Assembly: GCA_039797965.1 (NCBI GenBank)
Contig: JBDKGX010000004.1
Coordinates: 1 to 64,000, forward strand
Reading direction: 5' to 3'
Source of the DNA: Thiofilum sp039797965
GTDB taxonomy: Bacteria > Pseudomonadota > Gammaproteobacteria > Thiotrichales > Thiotrichaceae
DNA: 64,000 bases
The stretch's first letter is position 1; each line of letters starts with the position of its first letter. Below, piece by piece: positions 15,750-25,065 of this stretch. The notes under the pieces were generated by a model. The model was given only the letters and a program-made list of their open reading frames with translations, had not been told where the DNA came from and did not search any database. The translations under genes and the position numbers were made by a program.

Positions 15750-17189
15750 ATGCCATTGATTGACCCACCTACATTTAAACGTTATCTTGCTGCTGGACGT
15801 GGTCAGGTTTATCTCACTATCCAAACCCATGGCTTAGCCCCTTATATCGAACCCCTATTAGAGGCGTGTTTATATAAGCAAGGCTACGATTTGCAATCGG
15901 AAGGATCACGTACGTATTGGATATATAAGTTATTTGCCGATACCCCTTATTATCCCTATTTTTCTCAAAAGACTCGGGAGTACTTTAATCCTTCTCAAGA
16001 CAATGAGAAAAATAATCATGATGTATCTCAACAGTTTGAGCTATTAACTTTAATGGCTCTAGATAGAGATCAGGAGGCCTGTCACCTGCTTGAAAAATGG
16101 ATTAATCATTATTTGCAGACTGAAAATCTATGTTTTGATGCTTGGCAAAGTGCAGGATTAGCTTTAAAAGGTACGAAAATAATTATTCCCATGGCTCAAA
16201 TAATGGGAAAAGCGCTTATAATAGGCAAAGAGCTCTATGTTAACCCTATACAGTACCTACTAGAAATGACGCATGAGTACTTTCCTAAAACACAACAGTA
16301 CTTATTAGCCGATGAAATAGCTGCTATCTTGGAAACCACTGCCCAAACTGATGAATTAGTCAATAGCTATTGGTGTTATTGTTTAGACCAACAAGAAAAA
16401 CTTTCTGAGCTTAAGAAAAAAGAGGAAATGCTTTTCCAATTTTCAGAAGAAAAACATAAACGCGCCAGTAGTATACGTAATCGTCTTTCATTAGAACAAA
16501 CTCTATTGAATGCTAAAAACAAAATTCAGAAACACTTTGGCAGTTTTATGAATTTCGGTAGGGTTGCTCTGGAGGAAGAAAAGCAGATATTACAAGAGCA
16601 TCTAGAACATGAAACAGATGACGATGTCATTTTACGTTTATTATGGTGCTTTAGACGTACTACTCTACCTAATCCATTAAATGCTAAAGTGTGGCAATTA
16701 TTAGAATCAAAAAACTCAGAAGTACTTCAAGCGACTATTACGGCATTATCACAACATAAACACCCCAAAATTGGTGATTATGCTCGTACTAGATTAATGA
16801 CGGAATCACAATCAGCTATTCAAATCCAACTGTTAGAATTATTTAAATATAATTATGAACTAGGTGATGAATTATTGATAGAACAGTTACTACGTGAATG
16901 TAAAGATTCGCCCGATGATATTCACGACATTGCTTGGACACTTAACCATATAGCTGAGACTTTTCCAGTGAATCAATTAGAGCAGGCGCTGAGTTTGGCT
17001 TATGAATATAACCCCTGTTGCCTCTGTCGCGCTAAACACCTATTACACTTAAAAGAACTCAATGTAGCTGATCAAGTCTTAATGCAAGAAGCGCAATATG
17101 ATGCTAAAAGTACTACACGTGAATTAGCTAGCCAATGGCTAATTGCCCATAATATAACACCAACTAATACTTTTAATAATGAACACTAA
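15750..17189 (+). CDS. Uncharacterised HEAT-like helical repeat protein
   Basis: A 479-residue soluble protein of helical repeats. The N-terminal third has an ACLYKQGYDLQSEGSRTYW stretch recalling a little-studied family of HEAT-repeat proteins; this resemblance is from memory and is weak. A charged coiled-coil-like segment (about residues 212-245, rich in Lys and Glu) separates it from a C-terminal run of HEAT-like helix pairs (from about residue 285). There is no catalytic motif. It overlaps the downstream ATP-grasp gene by 11 bases, so the two are almost certainly made together. A scaffold or substrate-presenting role is inferred. Confidence 0.6.
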   Translation: MPLIDPPTFKRYLAAGRGQVYLTIQTHGLAPYIEPLLEACLYKQGYDLQSEGSRTYWIYKLFADTPYYPYFSQKTREYFNPSQDNEKNNHDVSQQFELLTLMALDRDQEACHLLEKWINHYLQTENLCFDAWQSAGLALKGTKIIIPMAQIMGKALIIGKELYVNPIQYLLEMTHEYFPKTQQYLLADEIAAILETTAQTDELVNSYWCYCLDQQEKLSELKKKEEMLFQFSEEKHKRASSIRNRLSLEQTLLNAKNKIQKHFGSFMNFGRVALEEEKQILQEHLEHETDDDVILRLLWCFRRTTLPNPLNAKVWQLLESKNSEVLQATITALSQHKHPKIGDYARTRLMTESQSAIQIQLLELFKYNYELGDELLIEQLLRECKDSPDDIHDIAWTLNHIAETFPVNQLEQALSLAYEYNPCCLCRAKHLLHLKELNVADQVLMQEAQYDAKSTTRELASQWLIAHNITPTNTFNNEH

Positions 17190-17979
17190 AAAACCACATT
17201 GGGTTATCCAAAGTAATTTAGGTAATCCTCAAGATATGGCTACTATGCAACAAGCCTGTAATGAATTAGGCTTAACGTGTACTTTAGTTAAAGCTATTCC
17301 ATTTTCAAATGAATTACCTGATATTCCCACTCACCAACCTACCCTTTTTTACGGATCAGCCAATTTTGTTACTAATGCGTATCGAGCTAAGCGTTGGCAA
17401 CCTTGTGCTTTTTTTGATGAAAACCTATTTCGTTTTTCAGTAATGCATCATTATTATGGTGACCAAGTAGTAAATACCGATGCAATACTCACTACTATGG
17501 GGCAATTTGCTGAACAAGCCCACTCAGATAATCAAATCTTTTTTATTCGTCCTGATAATGACTTAAAAGCCTTTGCAGGAAGCACCTTTACCTTTGGTGA
17601 ATTTAAAGACTGGGTGGAAAAATTAAATCAAGCTGATTTTGAATTGGCACCCAGTACTCCTATTATTGTTGCTAAACCTAAAGTACTAGAGCACGAGTGG
17701 CGCTTATTTATGGTTGATGGCAAAGTTATTAGCGGCAGTCATTATCGTAGCTATGGTGATTTACAGGTTAATGTGAATATCCCCGCATCAGTACTCGATT
17801 TCGCAGAGCAATTGGCAAATACTTGGAGTCCTGCGCCTGTTTTTGTCATGGATATTGCTCAGTCAGAAGGACGTTTAGGAGTACTGGAAATCAATGGTTT
17901 TAATAGCTCTGGTTTTTATGCTAGTGACATTAAAGCTATTTTTGAGGCTGTAAGCGATACTGTACTACCTTCTTTCTAA
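17179..17979 (+). CDS. ATP-grasp domain protein (DUF4343/R2K-like)
   Basis: A 266-residue protein that resembles the R2K/DUF4343 clade of ATP-grasp enzymes. Visible elements are FFIRPDNDLKAFAG (an Arg-containing strand), IIVAKPKVLEHEWRLFMVDGKVISGSHY (Lys and acidic residues) and a C-terminal LEINGFNSSGFY, where Glu and Asn would bind magnesium. Such enzymes join a carboxylate to an amine using ATP and often modify peptides or proteins. The substrate is unknown. It overlaps the upstream HEAT-like gene, which may present the target. Confidence 0.65.
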   Translation: MNTKKPHWVIQSNLGNPQDMATMQQACNELGLTCTLVKAIPFSNELPDIPTHQPTLFYGSANFVTNAYRAKRWQPCAFFDENLFRFSVMHHYYGDQVVNTDAILTTMGQFAEQAHSDNQIFFIRPDNDLKAFAGSTFTFGEFKDWVEKLNQADFELAPSTPIIVAKPKVLEHEWRLFMVDGKVISGSHYRSYGDLQVNVNIPASVLDFAEQLANTWSPAPVFVMDIAQSEGRLGVLEINGFNSSGFYASDIKAIFEAVSDTVLPSF

Positions 17980-18145
17980 TAATAACCTGTTAAAGTCTTG
18001 AATTCAGTATGGCTATTTAACCCCAATTTTACTGTGACTCCTTGCTTTATAACAGTATCCAACTATGTTAATGCATGAATTATAAGAAAATAGTTTTTAT
18101 CTATAATTAACTTGTAACATTTAATTTTACAGGAGTTTAAATAAT

Positions 18146-18568
18146 ATGATTACTACTAAATCACTAACACTAATTAGCTTGAGTTTAATAGGTAGTTTGG
18201 CTTTAACTCTATTACAAGGTTGTTCTGCACCCCCTCCTACTCATGATCAAATTAAAGAGCAAGTAGTAGCAGATACTGTGCGTGTTACAACTCCTATGGA
18301 GCGAGCCAGTGTTTTAACGGATGTAATGACAACTAAATTACGCCTAAATGAGTCGCAAAGTGCACGAGTGGCTAAACTTAATTTAGATTACTCAACACGC
18401 TTTAGTATTTTAATGGATAGTACTAATCCTAGTATTTCTAAACGCAATGAGTTTTTAAGGCTATCCGCTGAAAAAGAGGCCAAGTTACTGTCTATTTTAA
18501 GCCCCACTCAAGCGGGTGCTTATGAGGCCAATAAAGCCGAATTCCTTGATACTTACCGTATTATGTAA
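18146..18568 (+). CDS. Small helical lipoprotein, Spy/CpxP-like
   Basis: A 140-residue lipoprotein precursor. The signal sequence ends in LLQGCS, a good lipobox with the Cys at residue 26. The mature part is helical and charged. Its LNESQSARVAKLN and LSPTQAGAYEANKAEF segments resemble the LTxxQ repeats of Spy/CpxP-type periplasmic proteins. A role in envelope stress is inferred from that similarity and is not certain. An AGGAG ribosome binding site precedes the ATG and a hairpin follows the gene. Confidence 0.6.
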   Translation: MITTKSLTLISLSLIGSLALTLLQGCSAPPPTHDQIKEQVVADTVRVTTPMERASVLTDVMTTKLRLNESQSARVAKLNLDYSTRFSILMDSTNPSISKRNEFLRLSAEKEAKLLSILSPTQAGAYEANKAEFLDTYRIM

Positions 18569-18586
18569 TCGTTCATTAAATCATTA

Positions 18587-18613
18587 GGCTCTTACTACCA
18601 GTGGGTAAGAGCC
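18587..18613 (+). terminator. Hairpin after the lipoprotein gene
   Basis: Perfect nine-base arms GGCTCTTAC and GTAAGAGCC around a nine-base loop. There is no strong T run after it, so it may be a weak terminator or an mRNA-stabilising hairpin. Confidence 0.5.
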
Positions 18614-18903
18614 ACCTAAAATATAATCACTTTTTTATCCTTGCTAACTGCCATCCAATAGCATGATTTAGTTTTTCTTAATAGTACTACAGAAAATATC
18701 AGGTAAGTTGCAACGAGTTTTTGTTCCCTCCCTTAGGCTTATGTAATAAAGTCTAAACCGCTACAAAGCTAGGTGGTTTTATATTCAAGCGCATCATCAT
18801 GCCCATTGATCATCTAGTATCAGCACCTATCGCGAATCACTACAAATGCTACGTTACTGACCTAGTAATTAGCTTTTCTAAACCGCCGAGGAAGTAATAC
18901 GAG

Positions 18904-21606
18904 ATGAGTACTCTCCACAACCACGATGTCGATCCACAAGAAACTAAAGAATGGCAAGAAGCCATTGAAGTGGTCGCCGAACGCTCCGGTGCCGAACGTG
19001 CCAAATACCTATTAGAACAAACGGCTCATGCTGCTTATGAAGTGGGTGTAGAGCCTCCTGATACTCATACGCCGTATATCAATACCATTCGAGCTGATCA
19101 ACAACCCGCTTACCCCGGCGATTTAGAAGTTGAACGCAATATTTTACGGGCGCTACGGTGGAATGCGACCGCGATGGTGGTGAGAGCCAACCGCAAACCT
19201 GCTGAACCGGGCGGACATATTGCGTCCTTCCAGTCTTCTGCCATTTTCTATGAAGTGGGTTATAACCATTTCTGGAAGGGTCACAACCATCCTAGCGGCA
19301 GTGACATGTTATTCATTCAAGGTCATACCGCACCGGGTACTTATGCACGGGCATTCCTTGAAGATCGTATTAGTACGGATCAATTAGAAAACTTCCGCAT
19401 TGAATCACACGGTAAAGGTTTATCTTCGTATCCTCACCCCTATTTGATGCCGGATTTTTGGCAGTTTTCCACCGTTTCAATGGGTTTGGGGCCGATTATG
19501 GCGATTTACCAAGCTCGTTTCTTAAAGTACTTAGAACATCGTGGTTTAGCCCCTACCGCCGCAAAACACTCTGAAGGGCGTAAAGTTTGGGCCTTCTTGG
19601 GTGATGGTGAAATGGATGAGCCAGAATCACAAGGTGCAATTTCATTAGGCTCCCGCGAACGTTTAGATAATCTGATTTTTGTAGTGAATTGTAATCTCCA
19701 ACGTCTCGATGGTCCCGTGCGTGGCAATGGCAAAATTGTCCAAGAACTAGAAGGCAATTTCCGAGGCGCAGGCTGGAATGTGATTAAAGTACTGTGGGGA
19801 TCAGGCTGGGATCGTCTCCTCGCTAAAGATACTCACGGTTTATTACGTAAACGCATGATGGAATGCGTGGATGGCGAGTACCAAAACTTTAAAAACAAGG
19901 GTGGGGCTTATACTCGTGAGCACTTCTTTGGTAAGTACCCCGAATTAAAAGAAATGGTTGCGGATATGACCGACGACCAAATTTATTATGATTTATTACG
20001 CGGTGGTCATGATCAAGAAAAGATTTATGCTGCCTACCATGAAGCGGTCAATACCGTAGGTCGCCCGACCATTATTCTCATGCATACCGTGAAAGGCTAC
20101 GGCATGGGTGAAGCCGGTGAAGGGATGAACATCAGTCACCAGCAAAAGAAACTCAGCTCAGATCAACTGCGTAAATTACGGGATCGCTTCCGTATTCCCG
20201 TCACTGAAGAACAAGTCGAAAACGCTTCTTTCTATAAGCCAGCACCTGAATCCCTAGAGATGAAGTACTTGCACGAGCGCCGTCAAGCGTTAGGAGGGTA
20301 CTTACCGAATCGTCCGCAAAACTTTGAAACCTTAAGTATTCCCAGTGTCACTGAGCTATTTGATGCCTTATTAAAAGATACTGGCGAACGGACTATGTCC
20401 ACGACTATGGCAATGGTGCGGGTCATGGTGGCGGTCGCCCGTCATAAGGAGTTAGGCCCGCGCTTAGTGCCTATTGTGCCGGATGAATCTCGTACCTTTG
20501 GTATGGAAGGCATGTTCCGCCAAGTCGGAATTTACGCCCCCGATGGACAGCTTTATGAGCCAATGGATTCGACTGACATTATGCCTTACAAAGAGTCTTC
20601 CAAAGGGCAACTCTTGCAAGAAGGTATTAATGAAGCAGGAGCCCTGTCGTCATGGGTCGCCGCTTCCACCTCGTATGCTAATAATCAGGTGATGATGATT
20701 CCGGTCTATATCTTCTACTCCATGTTTGGTTTCCAACGCATTGGCGACTTAGCATGGGCGGCGGGTGATATGTTGGCACGGGGCTTTTTAGTCGGGGGTA
20801 CTTCAGGACGTACTACTTTAAATGGTGAAGGTTTACAGCACCAAGATGGTCACAGCCAACTCTTTGCAGGCTTTATCCCCAACTGCATGTCCTATGACCC
20901 CACCTTTGCGTATGAAGTGGCAGTAATTTTCCAAGACGGTATGAAGCGCATGTATGAACAAGGTCAAAACGTGTTCTACTACATCACTACTCTCAATGAA
21001 AACTACTCCATGCCTGCCATGCCTGAAGGAGCTGAAGAAGGCATTATCAAAGGTATGTACGCCTTTAGAAAAGCCGAGGGTACAGGCAAACATCGCGTGC
21101 AACTCATGGGCTGCGGTTCGATTTTACGTGAAGTGATTGCAGCCGCTGACCTACTCAAACAAGATTGGGAGGTAGATGCTGATATTTGGGCGACTCCAAG
21201 TCTGAATGAATTAGCACGAGAGGGCGCTGCCTGTGAGCGTTGGAATACTTATCACCCTGATGCCGAGCAACGTGTACCTTGGATTACACAATGCTTACAA
21301 GGGACTGATACACCTGTCATTGCCTCGACTGATTATATTCGTCAATTTACTGAGCAAGTTCGCGCCTTTGTGCCTAATCCTTTCTATACCTTAGGTACAG
21401 ATGGTTTTGGTCGTTCCGATAGCCGTCAAGCCTTGCGTCATCACTTTGAAGTTGATCGTTACTATGTCACCGTCACAGCACTTAAAGCGCTAGCCGATCA
21501 ACAAAAATCGTCTAAAGCCAAAGGCAAAATCACTGCCAAAACGGTGTTGGAAGCGATGGCTAAGTACAATATTGATCCAGAAAAGCCTAACCCACTGTAC
21601 GCTTAA
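18904..21606 (+). CDS. aceE: Pyruvate dehydrogenase E1 component (homodimeric)
   Basis: A 900-residue E1 of the homodimeric AceE type, which decarboxylates pyruvate with thiamine diphosphate and acetylates the E2 lipoyl groups. The thiamine-diphosphate motif begins at GDGEMDEPES and ends with the NCNLQRLDGPV stretch. The GHNHPSGSDMLFIQGHTAPG and SGRTTLNGEGLQHQDGHS segments are typical of the family. GAGGAAG lies upstream of the ATG. It is the first gene of aceE-aceF-lpdA. I looked for a PdhR-type TTGGTnnnACCAA site in the 290 bases upstream and found none. Confidence 0.95.
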   Translation: MSTLHNHDVDPQETKEWQEAIEVVAERSGAERAKYLLEQTAHAAYEVGVEPPDTHTPYINTIRADQQPAYPGDLEVERNILRALRWNATAMVVRANRKPAEPGGHIASFQSSAIFYEVGYNHFWKGHNHPSGSDMLFIQGHTAPGTYARAFLEDRISTDQLENFRIESHGKGLSSYPHPYLMPDFWQFSTVSMGLGPIMAIYQARFLKYLEHRGLAPTAAKHSEGRKVWAFLGDGEMDEPESQGAISLGSRERLDNLIFVVNCNLQRLDGPVRGNGKIVQELEGNFRGAGWNVIKVLWGSGWDRLLAKDTHGLLRKRMMECVDGEYQNFKNKGGAYTREHFFGKYPELKEMVADMTDDQIYYDLLRGGHDQEKIYAAYHEAVNTVGRPTIILMHTVKGYGMGEAGEGMNISHQQKKLSSDQLRKLRDRFRIPVTEEQVENASFYKPAPESLEMKYLHERRQALGGYLPNRPQNFETLSIPSVTELFDALLKDTGERTMSTTMAMVRVMVAVARHKELGPRLVPIVPDESRTFGMEGMFRQVGIYAPDGQLYEPMDSTDIMPYKESSKGQLLQEGINEAGALSSWVAASTSYANNQVMMIPVYIFYSMFGFQRIGDLAWAAGDMLARGFLVGGTSGRTTLNGEGLQHQDGHSQLFAGFIPNCMSYDPTFAYEVAVIFQDGMKRMYEQGQNVFYYITTLNENYSMPAMPEGAEEGIIKGMYAFRKAEGTGKHRVQLMGCGSILREVIAAADLLKQDWEVDADIWATPSLNELAREGAACERWNTYHPDAEQRVPWITQCLQGTDTPVIASTDYIRQFTEQVRAFVPNPFYTLGTDGFGRSDSRQALRHHFEVDRYYVTVTALKALADQQKSSKAKGKITAKTVLEAMAKYNIDPEKPNPLYA

Positions 21607-21618
21607 GGAGTAAGTTTC

Positions 21619-23244
21619 ATGAGTAAAGAAATTAAAGTACCTGATATTGGTAATTTTAAAGAAGTCAGTGTCATTGAAGTACTCGTACAGGTGGGGGATA
21701 CCCTCAAAATTGATGACCCGATTATTACCTTAGAATCCGACAAAGCCTCGATGGATATTCCAGCCCCACAAGGCGGTGTAGTAGAGGCGATTAAAGTCAA
21801 AGAAGGGGATAAGGTTTCTGAAGGTAGTGTGATTTTAGTACTGAAAGATGCGGGTGAAGCCAGTGTTAATGTCGCCTCGGCTGATGCTCAACCAAAAGTC
21901 TCTGGAGCCAGTGCTCAAGCTACCAAACCTGTTGCAGGTATTAAGGAAATTAAAGTACCTGACATTGGTAACTTTAATGAAGTCAGTGTCATTGAAGTAC
22001 TGGTGCATGTGGGTGATGTGATTAAAGCGGAAGACTCTTTAATCACCTTAGAGTCTGATAAAGCCTCGATGGATATTCCCTCGCCGAAAGCTGGCAAGGT
22101 TAAAGAACTAAAAGTCGCTGTCGGCGATAAAGTTTCTGAGGGTAGTTTAATTTTATTACTGGAAGTTGAAGGGGCTGCTAGTGATGCTCCTACTGCTAGT
22201 ACACCCAGTACTTCATCCAGCAGTACTGCTGCTCCTACTGTTACAGCAAGTACTACCAGCGCTATTAACGCCGAAGATTTCCGTCGTGCTCATGCTAGTC
22301 CTTCCGTGCGCCGGATTGCTCGTGAATTAGGTATTGATTTGGCTAAAGTCAAAGGTACTGGCTTAAATGGTCGTATTACTGAAGGCGATGTACGTGGTTT
22401 TGTCACGGGCAGTATTGCGACGACTACCAGTACTCCAGCACCCGTTGCAGCTGTACCGACCTCAGTACCAGCACCCAGTACTTCAAGTACTCCTGCTAAT
22501 AATATGGGGGGTATTGCCTTCATTACTCAGCCGGATTGGAGCAAGTTTGGGGCGGTAGAAACGATACCGATGACCCGCATTGGTAAACTCTCTGCTAAAC
22601 ACCTGCATCGTGCATGGCTCACAGTTCCACAAGTCACTCACTTTGACGAAGCGGATATTACTGAGCTAGAAGCGTATCGTTCTAGTCTCAAAGAAAAAGC
22701 TAAAGCGATGGGCTTTAACTTGACTCCTCTAGTGTTCATGATGAAAGCGGTAGTAGCAGGCTTAAAAGAATTTCCAAAATTCAATTCAGCCCTTGCTGAT
22801 GATGGCGAAAACCTGATTCAACGTAAATTTTATAATATTGGGATTGCGGTCGATACACCGGAAGGTTTAGTGGTTCCGGTCATTAAAGACGTGGATCGCA
22901 AAGGCTTATTTGAACTGGCGCGTGAGTTGGGTGAAGTCTCCCAAAAAGCGCGTGAAGGCAAACTCAAAGCGGCTGATATGCAAGGCGGTTGCTTCTCTAT
23001 CTCTAGTCTTGGTGGGATTGGGGGTACTAACTTTACCCCATTGGTCAATGCGCCTGAAGTGGGGATTCTAGGTTTGACTCGCGCCCAAGAACGTTTAATG
23101 CGTAAAAACGGCGAGATTGTTGACCGTCTGATTCAACCTCTGGCGGTATCTTATGACCATCGGGTAATTGATGGCGCGTATGCCGCTCGCTTTACGGCAC
23201 ATGTTGCTTTTGTACTGTCTGATGTACGTAATTTAATCCTGTAA
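21619..23244 (+). CDS. aceF: Dihydrolipoamide acetyltransferase (E2) with two lipoyl domains
   Basis: A 541-residue E2. Two lipoyl domains (about residues 1-75 and 110-185) each carry the lipoylated Lys in a DKASMDIP motif. Each is followed by a flexible Ala/Pro/Ser/Thr linker. A peripheral subunit-binding domain with ASPSVRRIARELGIDL follows, and the C-terminal catalytic domain ends with the active-site pattern SYDHRVIDGA. The linkers are unusually rich in Ser-Thr pairs encoded by AGT ACT. It lies 12 bases after aceE with a clear AAGGAG site. Confidence 0.95.
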   Translation: MSKEIKVPDIGNFKEVSVIEVLVQVGDTLKIDDPIITLESDKASMDIPAPQGGVVEAIKVKEGDKVSEGSVILVLKDAGEASVNVASADAQPKVSGASAQATKPVAGIKEIKVPDIGNFNEVSVIEVLVHVGDVIKAEDSLITLESDKASMDIPSPKAGKVKELKVAVGDKVSEGSLILLLEVEGAASDAPTASTPSTSSSSTAAPTVTASTTSAINAEDFRRAHASPSVRRIARELGIDLAKVKGTGLNGRITEGDVRGFVTGSIATTTSTPAPVAAVPTSVPAPSTSSTPANNMGGIAFITQPDWSKFGAVETIPMTRIGKLSAKHLHRAWLTVPQVTHFDEADITELEAYRSSLKEKAKAMGFNLTPLVFMMKAVVAGLKEFPKFNSALADDGENLIQRKFYNIGIAVDTPEGLVVPVIKDVDRKGLFELARELGEVSQKAREGKLKAADMQGGCFSISSLGGIGGTNFTPLVNAPEVGILGLTRAQERLMRKNGEIVDRLIQPLAVSYDHRVIDGAYAARFTAHVAFVLSDVRNLIL

Positions 23245-23260
23245 GGTCGAGGGAACAAAT

Positions 23261-25018
23261 ATGAGTCAAATTATAGATATTAAAGTACCCGATATTGGGG
23301 ATTTCAAAAGCGTTGATGTGATTGAAGTACTCGTAAAAGCGGGCGATGTAGTCAAAAAAGAAGACCCACTGATTACACTAGAGTCTGATAAAGCTTCGAT
23401 GGATATTCCCTCACCACACGATGGTGTAATTAAGGAAGTACTCCTTAAGGTCAGTGACAAAGCTTCGGTCGGTACGCTGATCGGTAAAATGGAGGTCGCA
23501 GGGGCTGCACCTGCTCCCAGTAAGCCAGCGCCAACCCCTGTTGCCAGTGCCCCCGCTCCTGTAGCAGCTCCCAATGCAGCCCAACACAGTGGCACAGCAG
23601 ATATTACCTGCCAAATGCTAGTACTCGGTGCAGGGCCTGGAGGCTATACGGCTGCATTTCGCTCCGCTGATTTGGGTATGCAAACCGTATTGGTCGAGCG
23701 TTGGAGTACTTTAGGGGGAGTGTGTTTGAATGTGGGTTGTATCCCTTCAAAAGCCTTACTCCATGCTGCCAAAGTACTGGATGAAGCCCATGAAGTCGAA
23801 GACTGTGGTATTAGTTTTGGCAAGCCTACTATTGACATTGACAAGCTCCGCACTTGGAAAGAAAAAGTGGTCGGGCGTTTGACAGGTGGTCTATCTGGTT
23901 TAGCCAAACAACGCAAAGTCCAAGTCGTCAATGGTGTGGGTACTTTCCTAGACCCGCATCATATTGAAGTACTCGGCAATGATGGCAAGAAAACCGTGAT
24001 TCGTTTTGAAAAAGCTGTCATTGCAGCTGGCTCTGAAGCGGTGAAATTGCCCTTTATTCCAGATGACCCACGTGTGATTGACTCCACGGGTGCATTGGCA
24101 TTGGAAAGCATTCCTAAGCATATGTTAGTACTGGGGGGCGGTATTATTGGGCTAGAGATGGCAACGGTTTATCATGCTTTAGGCTCGAAAATTACCGTCG
24201 TAGAAATGCTGCCTAACCTAATTGCTAGTGCTGATAAAGATGTGGTGAAACCTTATCTCACTCGTATCAGTAAACGTTACGATGGCATTTGGCTAGAAAC
24301 GCGCGTGACTAAAGTCGAAGCCACTCCAGCGGGTATGAAGGTGACGTTTGAAGGTAAAAACGCTCCTGCCGAGCCTCAGCTTTATGATCGTGTCTTAGTC
24401 GCAGTAGGACGCACGCCGAATGGTAAACGCATTGGTGCGGAAAAAGCCGGAGTGGCGGTGGATGAGCGCGGCTTTGTGAAAGTGGTAGATACCCAAATGC
24501 GTACTACCCAACCCCACATTTTTGCGATTGGCGACATTATTGGTCAACCGATGTTGGCTCATAAAGCGGTGCATGAAGGCAAAACAGCGGCTGAAGCAGC
24601 GTTTGGTATGGCGAGCCACTTTGATGCTCGCGTGATTCCATCCGTGGCTTATACCGATCCTGAAATTGCATGGGTAGGTATGACCGAAGATGAAGCCAAA
24701 GCCAAAGGGATTAAGTACGGCAAAGGCGTATTCCCGTGGGCAGCGAGCGGTCGCGCCTTGTCACTCGGGCGTGATGAGGGTATGACTAAGCTGTTATTCG
24801 ATGAGGAAACCGACCGCGTGATTGGTGCAGGTATTGTCGGTACAAATGCAGGCGATTTGATTGCTGAGGTGGCATTAGCGATTGAAATGGGCGCGAATGC
24901 TCATGATATTGGTCTAACCGTACATCCACATCCGACATTATCTGAAACGGTGGCAATGGCGGCGGAGATGTTCGAGGGTTCGATCACGGATTTGATTGCA
25001 CCTAAGAAACGGCATTAA
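23261..25018 (+). CDS. lpdA: Dihydrolipoamide dehydrogenase (E3) with an N-terminal lipoyl domain
   Basis: A 585-residue E3 that reoxidises dihydrolipoamide with NAD+. An extra lipoyl domain (about residues 1-80, DKASMDIP) and an Ala/Pro linker precede the flavoprotein. The latter has the FAD motif GAGPGGYTAAFRSADLG, the redox disulfide GGVCLNVGCIPSK, the NAD motif LGGGIIGLEMA and the catalytic HPHPTLSE near the end. Lipoyl-fused E3 is known in several proteobacteria such as Neisseria-type PDH operons. A terminator follows. Confidence 0.95.
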   Translation: MSQIIDIKVPDIGDFKSVDVIEVLVKAGDVVKKEDPLITLESDKASMDIPSPHDGVIKEVLLKVSDKASVGTLIGKMEVAGAAPAPSKPAPTPVASAPAPVAAPNAAQHSGTADITCQMLVLGAGPGGYTAAFRSADLGMQTVLVERWSTLGGVCLNVGCIPSKALLHAAKVLDEAHEVEDCGISFGKPTIDIDKLRTWKEKVVGRLTGGLSGLAKQRKVQVVNGVGTFLDPHHIEVLGNDGKKTVIRFEKAVIAAGSEAVKLPFIPDDPRVIDSTGALALESIPKHMLVLGGGIIGLEMATVYHALGSKITVVEMLPNLIASADKDVVKPYLTRISKRYDGIWLETRVTKVEATPAGMKVTFEGKNAPAEPQLYDRVLVAVGRTPNGKRIGAEKAGVAVDERGFVKVVDTQMRTTQPHIFAIGDIIGQPMLAHKAVHEGKTAAEAAFGMASHFDARVIPSVAYTDPEIAWVGMTEDEAKAKGIKYGKGVFPWAASGRALSLGRDEGMTKLLFDEETDRVIGAGIVGTNAGDLIAEVALAIEMGANAHDIGLTVHPHPTLSETVAMAAEMFEGSITDLIAPKKRH

Positions 25019-25032
25019 ACCTTTAAGCCAAT

Positions 25033-25060
25033 AAAAAAGGCGGGGTAACTCGCCTTTTTT
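25033..25060 (+). terminator. Intrinsic terminator of the PDH operon
   Basis: Arms AAAAAAGGCG and CGCCTTTTTT enclose an eight-base loop, with the T run inside the right arm. The A run of the left arm lets it work in the other direction for the convergent hypothetical gene. Confidence 0.85.
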
Positions 25061-25065
25061 GTCTA

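Noticed and set aside
15750..17189. HEAT-like protein as a T6SS-associated TIGR02270 member
   Set aside because: The N-terminus does not fit that family and no vgrG, PAAR or tss genes are nearby.
18614..18903. A PdhR/LldR-type operator before aceE
   Set aside because: No TTGGTnnnACCAA-like palindrome is present in this gap.
22290..22523. Open frame on the minus strand inside aceF
   Set aside because: It is the antisense shadow of a low-complexity linker.
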